NCBI GenBank assembly: GCA_013812995.1
Contig: JACCSL010000897.1
Span: 1 to 5,456, forward strand
Source: Ardenticatenales bacterium
GTDB taxonomy: Bacteria > Chloroflexota > Anaerolineae > Ardenticatenales > Ardenticatenaceae
Length of the DNA stretch: 5,456 bases
Direction: 5' to 3'
Shown here: positions 1 through 4,909 of the stretch, piece after piece
Layout: the number at the start of each line of letters is the position of its first letter
How positions within the stretch are numbered: the stretch's first letter is position 1
Made by a program: the position numbers and the translations under genes
Notes under the pieces: generated by a model
The model's database searches: none
Seen by the model: only the letters and a program-made list of their open reading frames with translations
What the model was told of the DNA's origin: nothing

Positions 1-1
1 C

Positions 2-670
2 CTGGTCGGCTCACGGGGAACGGTGGGCCATGCGCTCTTTCTGGGGCTCACCACGACCATCACCCACACGGCGGGCGTCTTCGCGCTCGGGCTGATGACG
101 CTTTTTCTCTCGCAATATATCCTGCCAGAGCAGCTCTATCCCTGGCTGAGTGTTCTCTCCGGCCTGCTTGTGGTCGGCATCGGCGTGTCGCTGTTTAGCC
201 AGCGGCTGCGGCGATTCCTGGCCGCCCGCACCAACTCCGCAGAGCACGACCATCACGACCACGATCATGGACATGACCACGATCATTCCCATTCCCACAG
301 CCACATGCCACCCGCCACCGTGACGTGGCGCAGCTTGCTGGCGTTGGGGATTTCGGGGGGGCTGCTTCCCTGTCCCTCCGCGCTGGTATTGCTGCTCAGC
401 GCGATGGCGCTGGGCAGAGTGGGCCTTGGCCTAGTGCTCATCATAGCATTTAGCCTGGGTCTAGCCAGCGTCCTGACAGGCATTGGCGTGCTGCTCGTCC
501 ACGCCCAGCGGTTGTTCGAGCGTATTCCTGTAAGTGGGCGGCTGTTCCAGGCGCTGCCCGTCGGGAGTGCCCTGCTGATTACCCTGGCGGGCCTGGGCAT
601 CACGGTCCAGGCGCTGGCTCAGACGGGCCTTTTTGAGGCCCTTGTCGTAGCGAGCAGCCAGGGGTTATGA
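2..670 (+). CDS. NicO-family nickel/cobalt permease, C-terminal part (5' end outside window)
   Basis: Integral membrane transporter of the NicO (RcnA-like nickel/cobalt) superfamily, expected to move Ni2+ or Co2+ across the cytoplasmic membrane. The frame is open from base 2, and the codons before the GTG at 23 read LVGSRGT, a stretch that belongs to the conserved family core. The GTG is therefore an internal valine, not the start, and the gene begins upstream of the window. The visible 222 residues hold about five hydrophobic segments (roughly 12-36, 45-65, 111-137, 139-167 and 187-207). A cytosolic or periplasmic loop at about 82-101 has 11 His in 20 residues alternating with Asp and Ser. 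The signature GISGGLLPCPSALVLLL follows this loop. The family's HX4DH-like metal motif would lie just upstream and is not visible. In relatives I recall, a secreted domain precedes the membrane core; that cannot be tested here. It lies 98 bp upstream of the DUF4331 gene on the same strand. Direction of transport (uptake or efflux) cannot be decided from sequence. Confidence 0.9.
   Translation: MVGSRGTVGHALFLGLTTTITHTAGVFALGLMTLFLSQYILPEQLYPWLSVLSGLLVVGIGVSLFSQRLRRFLAARTNSAEHDHHDHDHGHDHDHSHSHSHMPPATVTWRSLLALGISGGLLPCPSALVLLLSAMALGRVGLGLVLIIAFSLGLASVLTGIGVLLVHAQRLFERIPVSGRLFQALPVGSALLITLAGLGITVQALAQTGLFEALVVASSQGL
246..304 (+). repeat. Short tandem-like repeat encoding His/Asp-rich metal loop
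   Basis: Low-complexity DNA inside the permease gene. The 12-mer GACCACGATCAT occurs at 257-268 and again at 275-286, an exact copy at an 18-bp (six-codon) period, and CAT/CAC codons dominate the whole stretch. It encodes alternating His-Asp then His-Ser residues. Such loops bind divalent metals in many Ni/Co/Zn transporters. The in-frame period suggests growth by codon-level duplication. Confidence 0.75.
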
Positions 671-691
671 CGACCATCCACCCATGCCATG

Positions 692-700
692 AAAGGAGGT
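692..700 (+). promoter_or_regulatory. Orphan strong Shine-Dalgarno sequence in the permease-DUF4331 gap
   Basis: AAAGGAGGT is a near-perfect anti-16S complement but sits about 70 bp upstream of the DUF4331 ATG, too far to serve it, and DUF4331's own frame has a TGA at 718-720. Candidate starts after it are poor: a GTG at 703 with 3-nt spacing gives only five residues, and an ATT at 708 with 8-nt spacing opens a short frame ending at 785. It may drive a leader peptide or be fortuitous. Confidence 0.4.
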
Positions 701-756
701 GTGTGACATTCGATTCCTGAACCGCATGTTGCCGCTCGCTATTACTCTTGTCCAAC

Positions 757-762
757 AAGGAG
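757..762 (+). promoter_or_regulatory. Ribosome-binding site deciding the DUF4331 start
   Basis: AAGGAG lies 6 nt before the ATG at 769. This favours ATG 769 over the in-frame TTG at 748, which lies upstream of this site and would place it inside the coding sequence. The ATG start also gives a canonical signal peptide beginning MSLKRK. Confidence 0.85.
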
Positions 763-768
763 ACAGAA

Positions 769-2517
769 ATGAGTCTAAAACGTAAAGTCGCTTTATTGCT
801 ATGCCTTGTCCTGACACCCGTGCTGCTGGTAGCCGCGCTGCTCATCGGGGGGCAGGCCGCCTCCGTCGATGCGTCGAGCCACCGCGAAGCGCCGATGATT
901 TCCAAGGATCCCAACGCGGACACCACGGATCTCTATGCTTACATTCCACGCGGTAAAACGGACAGCATCGTGCTGGCCGCCAACTGGATTCCCTTCGAGG
1001 CTGCCGATGGTGGTCCGAACTACTTCGAGTTTGATGACAGCGTCTACTACGAGATTCATGTGGACAACGATGGGGACGCCATCGCTGACCGCACCTATCG
1101 CCTGTCCAGTCACACCGTGACACGAAACCCCAACACCTTCCTCTACAACACGGGGCCGATTAACTCCCTGGCCGACACCGACTGGAATCGGCCCCAGTAC
1201 TACACCGTCACGGAGATTCTAGAAGGTGGGACTCAGACGGTTCTGATTGCCAACAAACTCGCGCCTCCTGTCAATATCGGTGGCAAGTCCACGCCCAACT
1301 ATGAGGCCCTTGCCAACGCTGCTGTCTACACGAGCAGCCAGGGAATCAAGATTTTCGCCGGACAGCGCGATGACCCCTTCTGGGTCGATCTTCAGATCTT
1401 CGACCTGCTGACGCTGCGCGGTCAGGATGCTCCGATCGGCTATGCTGGTCCCAATAACATAGCGGTGGATTCCCTCGCTGGCTTCAACGTCCATTCCTTC
1501 ATTCTTGAGATTCCGCTTACCCGCCTCAAGGAGGGTAATGAGACCGTGCTCGGCGTCTGGGCCACCTCTGCCCGTGTCCCCGGCACCGTGTTGGGCGCGC
1601 TGGACAGCGTAGCCAGCCCTGAGGCGCATGTGCAGATTTCGCGGCTGGGAATGCCCCTTACCAACGAGGTCGTTCTGCCGCTGGGGCTCAAGGACACGTT
1701 CAACACCTTGAAGCCGAGTCAGGATCTGAGCGTCTATGGTCTGCTCCAGGAGAGCGTCGAGGACCCCGAGGTCGGTAACCTCCTCTGCGCCCTCTATGGG
1801 GTAAAACTGCCGAAGGATGCTGACAACGATTGTGACACGGCCTACACCGCTGGCACCCCTGCCACGGGCCGCGTTGACATCTTCGACATCTTCCTGCGGG
1901 GCATGGTGCTTGCCCAGCCCTTTACCGTAACGACATCCACCGGGGCGACTGCATTGCCCGCTGGCTTCAACATCAACCGCCCGGCTGGCGTTCAGCCCGC
2001 CGAGATGCTCCGCATCAATACCGCTATCAGCGGTAACACCTGTCACCCCATGCCGCAGCGACTGGGTGTGCTTGCCGGGGATGCCTGTGGCTTCCCCAAT
2101 GGTCGCCGCCTCATCGACGATGTCATCGACATCGAGCTGCTCGCGGTGGCCGGCGCGGCCTACGAGCCGCTGGCGGGGAACGATACCGCCTTTGCCTTCA
2201 ATGGTGCTCTCATCGGCGTCCTGGACGACAACCTGAACGGAAATGATAAGCCCTTCATGAGCACCTTCCCCTACATGGCAACACCCCATGCAGGTGACAG
2301 TCGCCAGTACAGCAATATCTTCAATCTGCTCCTGCCCGTCGTGAAGTCGGCCGGAGCGGCCATTCTGGAGAAGACGGCACTGGTCGTGAGCACGCTCTCC
2401 TTCGGCCTGATCCAACTGCCGACCGACAGTGCGCCATCGATTCACGGGCTGGCTGCCGCTATCAGTCTGGGCCTTGTCGGTAGCATAGAGTGGCTGCGCC
2501 GCCGTCGCTCTCGCTAG
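769..2517 (+). CDS. Secreted DUF4331 family protein with C-terminal hydrophobic/Arg tail
   Basis: A 582-residue exported protein of the DUF4331 family; the biochemical function of the family is unknown. Residues 1-36 form a signal peptide: basic MSLKRK, then a long Leu/Val-rich core, with possible signal peptidase I sites near AA31 or VDA35. Family hallmarks follow in order: SHREAP (37-42), DTTDLYAYIP (51-60), a FAGQRDDPFWVDL block (196-208), GFPNGRRLIDDVIDIEL (441-457) and FPYMATPHAG (500-509). DNDGDAIAD at 99-107 fits a calcium-binding DxDGDxxxD loop, and DNDCD at 352-356 is a weaker similar site. Four cysteines (340, 355, 425, 440) remain after signal removal and could form disulfides. The C-terminus has a hydrophobic stretch (about 558-572) followed by WLRRRRSR, resembling a membrane anchor or sorting tail. 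It is flanked by the permease (98 bp upstream) and the TPR gene (66 bp downstream). Family assignment is firm; the role in metal or calcium handling is inference. Confidence 0.92.
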   Translation: MSLKRKVALLLCLVLTPVLLVAALLIGGQAASVDASSHREAPMISKDPNADTTDLYAYIPRGKTDSIVLAANWIPFEAADGGPNYFEFDDSVYYEIHVDNDGDAIADRTYRLSSHTVTRNPNTFLYNTGPINSLADTDWNRPQYYTVTEILEGGTQTVLIANKLAPPVNIGGKSTPNYEALANAAVYTSSQGIKIFAGQRDDPFWVDLQIFDLLTLRGQDAPIGYAGPNNIAVDSLAGFNVHSFILEIPLTRLKEGNETVLGVWATSARVPGTVLGALDSVASPEAHVQISRLGMPLTNEVVLPLGLKDTFNTLKPSQDLSVYGLLQESVEDPEVGNLLCALYGVKLPKDADNDCDTAYTAGTPATGRVDIFDIFLRGMVLAQPFTVTTSTGATALPAGFNINRPAGVQPAEMLRINTAISGNTCHPMPQRLGVLAGDACGFPNGRRLIDDVIDIELLAVAGAAYEPLAGNDTAFAFNGALIGVLDDNLNGNDKPFMSTFPYMATPHAGDSRQYSNIFNLLLPVVKSAGAAILEKTALVVSTLSFGLIQLPTDSAPSIHGLAAAISLGLVGSIEWLRRRRSR

Positions 2518-2528
2518 TCAAACCGAAT

Positions 2529-2570
2529 ACCAGGGGCAAGGGAGTTCCCTTGCCCCTGGTCGTTTTGTTT
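2529..2570 (+). terminator. Intrinsic terminator between DUF4331 and TPR genes
   Basis: A perfect 14-bp stem, ACCAGGGGCAAGGG (2529-2542) with CCCTTGCCCCTGGT (2547-2560), closes an AGTT loop and is followed by CGTTTTGTTT, a U-rich tract. It starts 12 nt after the DUF4331 stop and ends 13 nt before the TPR ATG. It is a textbook Rho-independent terminator on the plus strand. Because almost no room is left for a promoter downstream, it probably acts as a partial terminator inside an operon. Confidence 0.92.
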
Positions 2571-2583
2571 CATAGGATACGCT

Positions 2584-3906
2584 ATGTCCTTCCTTTCCAG
2601 ACCTCGCACCCGATATCCCGAATGGATGCTGCTCATTGCGTTTCTTCTCTTCGCGGGAAGCATCGCCACCCGGCTGCTCCTTGATCGACTGCTCCCTCCG
2701 ACCACGATCTCTGCTCCCCGCCCCGCCGAGCTTTCTGATGAGCAGACGATCTTGAAATGGCAGGAGGCGCTGCGCCAGAACCCCGAGAATAGTTATGCCT
2801 ATACCCAGTTGGGGTTAGCACTGCTCCAGCGGGTGCGCGAAACCGCCGACCCGATGCTCTACAACCAGGCGGAGCAGGCGCTCACGGAGGCCCTCCAGCG
2901 CGATCCGCAGCAGTTGGATGCGATGATCGGGCAGGGCATTCTGGCCCTGGCGCGCCATGATTTCCAGGCGGCGCTGGGGTGGGGCGAGAAAGCCCATGCC
3001 CTCAGTCCCCACCGCGCCCAGGCCCTGGGCGTCATGGTGGATGCACTGGTCGAGCTGGGGCGCTACGAGGAGGCCGCCCAGGTACTTCAGCAGATGGTGA
3101 ATCTGCGCCCGGACCTTCCCTCGTACAGCCGCGTTTCTTACCTGCGTGAATTACACGGTGACACGGCGGGGGCCATTGCAGCCATGCAGCAGGCCGTTCA
3201 GGCAGGTCGACCGGGAACGGAAAGTATGCTCTGGACCCAGGTACAGCTTGGTCATCTTTACTTCAACAGCGGAGACTTAGCCCGCGCAGAGGAGGCTTAC
3301 CGGAAGGCGCTTTACCTGCGCCCTGACTATGCCTATGCCCTGGCTGGGGCCGCGCGTGTCCAGGCGGCACGCGGGGATCACCAGGAGGCTATCGTTGCCT
3401 ATCAGCAACTCGCGGATCGGCTGCCCCTGCCTGAATTTGTCATCGCGCTAGGCGAGCTTTATGAGGTGACGGGGAAAAGTACCGAGGCCGAGCGGCAGTA
3501 TGATCTGGTGCGAGCTATCCAGCAGATCAATGGGAGCGCGGGCATGGCCGTCGATATGGAGCTGGCCCTCTTCGATGCCGATCATGGCGAGAACCCCGAA
3601 GAAGCCCTCCAGCGCGCGCGCCGGGCCTACCGCGAGCGCCCCAGCCTCTATGCGGCCGATGCGCTCGCCTGGACGCTCTACCACGCGGGCCACGTTGATG
3701 AGGCGAGGCAGGTCAGCCAGGAAGTGCTGCGGTTAGGCACCCGCGATGCGGCTCTGCTCTACCGCGCGGGTGTCATTGCCCACGCGGCAGGGGAACCCGA
3801 TGTCGCGCGGGACTATCTTCAGCAGGCGCTACAGATCAACCCCTTCTTTTCTCTGCTCTACGCGCCCCGCGCCCAGGCCCTGCTGGATCAACTCGCGGTA
3901 CGCTAG
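2584..3906 (+). CDS. Membrane-anchored tetratricopeptide repeat (TPR) protein
   Basis: A 440-residue protein predicted to be anchored by one N-terminal membrane segment (about 14-36, WMLLIAFLLFAG core, preceded by basic residues) with a long helical-repeat domain outside the membrane. About ten TPR-like units can be read from residue 55 to 423. Clear ones are at about 108-141, 142-175, 222-250 (LGHLYFNSGDLARAEEAYRK), 253-280, 287-318, 360-387 and 390-421, typically ending in a Pro after the second helix. TPR arrays bind partner proteins or assemble complexes; no catalytic domain is visible. Start ATG 2584 is supported by AGGA at 2574-2577, 6 nt upstream. The segment MELALFDADHG (325-335) and the following RPSLYAADALAWTLYHAG (362-369 core) look unusually well defined for a generic TPR and may mark a specific family. 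The position directly behind DUF4331 suggests it assists that protein or the upstream permease; this is inference. Confidence 0.9.
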   Translation: MSFLSRPRTRYPEWMLLIAFLLFAGSIATRLLLDRLLPPTTISAPRPAELSDEQTILKWQEALRQNPENSYAYTQLGLALLQRVRETADPMLYNQAEQALTEALQRDPQQLDAMIGQGILALARHDFQAALGWGEKAHALSPHRAQALGVMVDALVELGRYEEAAQVLQQMVNLRPDLPSYSRVSYLRELHGDTAGAIAAMQQAVQAGRPGTESMLWTQVQLGHLYFNSGDLARAEEAYRKALYLRPDYAYALAGAARVQAARGDHQEAIVAYQQLADRLPLPEFVIALGELYEVTGKSTEAERQYDLVRAIQQINGSAGMAVDMELALFDADHGENPEEALQRARRAYRERPSLYAADALAWTLYHAGHVDEARQVSQEVLRLGTRDAALLYRAGVIAHAAGEPDVARDYLQQALQINPFFSLLYAPRAQALLDQLAVR

Positions 3907-3942
3907 CAAAGAAAAAGGTGCGTTTCTGGGAAACGCACCTTT
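3904..3942 (-). terminator. Intrinsic terminator of the SCP2 gene in the convergent gap
   Basis: A perfect 13-bp stem, AAAGGTGCGTTTC (3914-3926) with GAAACGCACCTTT (3930-3942), has a 3-nt loop. Read on the minus strand, the stem is followed by TTTTTCTTTGC, a proper U-tract that runs back to the TPR stop codon. It is thus best suited to end the SCP2 transcript. On the plus strand no T-run follows the stem beyond the TTT in its own arm, so termination of the TPR transcript here would be weaker. Confidence 0.88.
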
Positions 3943-3965
3943 GCCAGCAAAAGAAATGGCGGCTT

Positions 3966-4295
3966 TCAGCCACCCGGCATGTTGAACCAGTTCTGCATGG
4001 CCATCAGAACCGTCAGATCCCCCGTGGCCTTGAATTTCCCCGTCATGTAGGCGACTGCCCCATTGAGCTGGCCACTGGTAATCTGGAGCCACACATCCGC
4101 TGGCGTGGTAATCGTGGCATCAGGATTCTCGATGGCCCCCTCACCCGTGTCCACCTTGCCATCTGCGACCTGAATGTAGTATTGCCCCTCATCATCTCCA
4201 GTCACATTGAACTGGATCGTCTTGGTGACCCCCTGGATGGCGGCCTCATTGGCATACTGGGGCATCCACTCGAAAAGCTGTTTAATAGTCGGCAT
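3966..4295 (-). CDS. SCP2 sterol-binding domain protein
   Basis: A 109-residue cytosolic protein made of a single SCP2 (sterol carrier protein 2) domain, a small alpha/beta fold with a hydrophobic tunnel that binds lipids, acyl-CoA or other apolar ligands. The sequence follows the family end to end: FNVTGDDEGQYYIQVADGKV (29-48), the GEGAIENPDATITTPADVWL block (51-70), and NGAVAYMTGKFKATGDL (78-94). The length equals one complete domain, so it is neither fused nor truncated. There is no signal peptide or membrane segment. The start is supported by AAAGGAAG on the minus strand, with 5-nt spacing to the ATG. It has its own promoter (4330-4357) and its own terminator, so it is probably monocistronic. 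It is convergent with the TPR gene and divergent from the small Cys-containing gene. In bacteria the ligand of such solo SCP2 proteins is generally unknown. Confidence 0.93.
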   Translation of the reverse strand: MPTIKQLFEWMPQYANEAAIQGVTKTIQFNVTGDDEGQYYIQVADGKVDTGEGAIENPDATITTPADVWLQITSGQLNGAVAYMTGKFKATGDLTVLMAMQNWFNMPGG

Positions 4296-4329
4296 GAGAG
4301 CTTCCTTTCGCTAAATAAAAGTGGGCTTG

Positions 4330-4357
4330 ATTATAGCGAACGCGCCATCCCCGACAA
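4330..4357 (-). promoter_or_regulatory. Sigma-70-type promoter of the SCP2 gene
   Basis: On the minus strand TTGTCG (4357-4352, 4 of 6 matches to TTGACA) is followed after 16 nt by a perfect TATAAT (4335-4330). Transcription would begin at about 4323, leaving a leader of about 28 nt that holds the Shine-Dalgarno sequence of the SCP2 gene. Confidence 0.75.
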
Positions 4358-4361
4358 ACTT

Positions 4362-4379
4362 ACCAAACACCTATTTGGT
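4362..4379. promoter_or_regulatory. Inverted repeat, possible operator between divergent promoters
   Basis: ACCAAA (4362-4367) and TTTGGT (4374-4379) form perfect 6-bp arms around 6 nt. The site lies 5 bp upstream of the SCP2 -35 box and about 32 bp upstream of the opposite gene's -10 box. That position would suit a regulator acting on both promoters. The arms are short, so chance is possible. Confidence 0.35.
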
Positions 4380-4410
4380 TATGACGCCTGCCCAAGGCAG
4401 ACGCTGCCTG

Positions 4411-4419
4411 TGCTATACT
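4411..4419 (+). promoter_or_regulatory. Extended -10 promoter for the small Cys-containing gene
   Basis: TGCTATACT matches the extended -10 form TGnTATAAT with a single mismatch. No good -35 box is seen 16-18 nt upstream, as is common for extended -10 promoters. Start of transcription would be near 4426, giving a leader of about 26 nt with the ribosome-binding site AAAAGGAG at 4438-4445. Confidence 0.55.
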
Positions 4420-4451
4420 GCCGGGTTGCCCGCATCGAAAAGGAGTAACCC

Positions 4452-4796
4452 ATGTATGATCTCTGGTCCTGGCTGAGCCGATTCTGGAGGCCGCGTAAAA
4501 GAGAGGCATTGCCCCGCACCTGTATCTTCGATGATCGCTATGGCTGTTCCATCCTACTCCACATCCCCACGGAGAATCTTGGCACCACCTTTGATTTTCA
4601 AGCAATGGCTTTGAACTGTGGCTATCGTGGCGGCAAGGACAACTGGTGGCACATTCATCAATCCGGGCCCGCCCGGCAGGGCTCCTTCGCCCGTAATTGT
4701 GCCCACTCCTATCGCCCCGGCCATCCCGAGGAGGCACGCCCCTGTAGCTGCGCTACAATGGTGCCCGCCCCCGAGAAGGCGACGCCCGCACCCTGA
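4452..4796 (+). CDS. Small hypothetical protein with six Cys and paired Trp
   Basis: A 114-residue protein I do not recognise. It is supported as a real gene by AAAAGGAG 6 nt before the ATG, an extended -10 promoter just upstream, and a preference for G/C in third codon positions. The first 18 residues are Trp-rich then basic (MYDLWSWLSRFWRPRKRE), perhaps an amphipathic membrane-touching helix rather than a signal peptide. Six cysteines (24, 32, 56, 83, 98, 100) and five His (37, 67, 69, 85, 91) are spread through the chain; C98-x-C100 with C83 and the nearby His could bind a metal, but no known zinc-finger or iron-sulfur pattern is evident. WWHIH (65-69) is a conspicuous aromatic/His patch. 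The C-terminus is Pro/Ala-rich and probably disordered. A longer frame on the opposite strand (4360-4737) lacks such support. It is transcribed divergently from the SCP2 gene and lies 113 bp upstream of the MgtC-family gene. Confidence 0.65.
   Translation: MYDLWSWLSRFWRPRKREALPRTCIFDDRYGCSILLHIPTENLGTTFDFQAMALNCGYRGGKDNWWHIHQSGPARQGSFARNCAHSYRPGHPEEARPCSCATMVPAPEKATPAP
4743..4757. repeat. Short palindrome in the 3' end of the small Cys gene
   Basis: TGTAGC and GCTACA form perfect 6-bp arms around TGC. The right arm runs into TACAAT (4754-4759), a good -10-like hexamer, but no -35 box is visible at the right spacing. It falls on the codons for the C98-x-C100 pair, so codon constraint may explain it. 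Confidence 0.35.
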
Positions 4797-4807
4797 ACTC
4801 AGCCGGT

Positions 4808-4871
4808 TTCTACTCTGCTTGCTTCTCCCTTATCCCAATTCTCGTTACAATCTCCCTTCTCAACCCTTACT
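4808..4871 (+). promoter_or_regulatory. C-rich, G-poor intergenic tract; possible Rho-utilisation site and MgtC-gene -10 box
   Basis: By count, 64 nt hold 25 C but only 3 G, and 51 of 64 bases are pyrimidines. This contrasts with the mixed composition of the neighbouring genes. No intrinsic terminator follows the small Cys gene, so this unstructured C-rich RNA could serve Rho-dependent termination. The tract also contains TACAAT at 4846-4851, a 5-of-6 match to the -10 consensus, placed about 59 nt before the MgtC-family ATG; the best -35 at 17-nt spacing (TTCTCC) is poor. Confidence 0.35.
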
Positions 4872-4909
4872 GTGCACCACACAGCACAAGAAAGTTCGGG
4901 CAGCGGGGT

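Noticed and set aside
23..25. GTG as the true start of the permease gene
   Set aside because: The frame is open to the left edge and the seven preceding codons read conserved family sequence (LVGSRGT), so this is an internal valine.
625..641. Hairpin GGGCCT/AGGCCC near the end of the permease gene as a terminator
   Set aside because: It lies inside the coding sequence, has only 6-bp arms, and lacks a following U-tract.
717..745. Promoter before DUF4331 (CTGAAC, 17 nt, TATTAC)
   Set aside because: Only 3 of 6 and 4 of 6 matches; not better than chance in 100 bp.
802..804. Cys12 of DUF4331 as a lipoprotein lipobox cysteine
   Set aside because: It sits in the middle of the hydrophobic core, without the usual small residues at -1 and -3, and a long signal-like stretch continues after it.
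2416..2430. LPTDS near the DUF4331 C-terminus as a sortase LPXTG motif
   Set aside because: The fourth and fifth residues are D and S instead of T and G, so it does not meet the known sortase consensus; only the tail layout is noted.
1219..2445. A 408-codon open frame on the minus strand opposite DUF4331
   Set aside because: It lies fully antisense to a gene with unmistakable family motifs; its translation is Gly/Arg/Gln-rich without domains and is explained by the codon bias of the plus-strand gene.
3918..4448. A 176-codon plus-strand frame across the SCP2 gene
   Set aside because: The SCP2 gene on the minus strand has full-length domain similarity, promoter, ribosome-binding site and terminator; the plus-strand frame begins inside the terminator hairpin and has no features.
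4360..4737. A 125-codon minus-strand frame opposite the small Cys gene
   Set aside because: Its coding sequence runs across the divergent promoter region, no convincing support for it was seen, and the translation is Arg/Gly-rich as is typical of shadows; the plus-strand gene has strong start signals.
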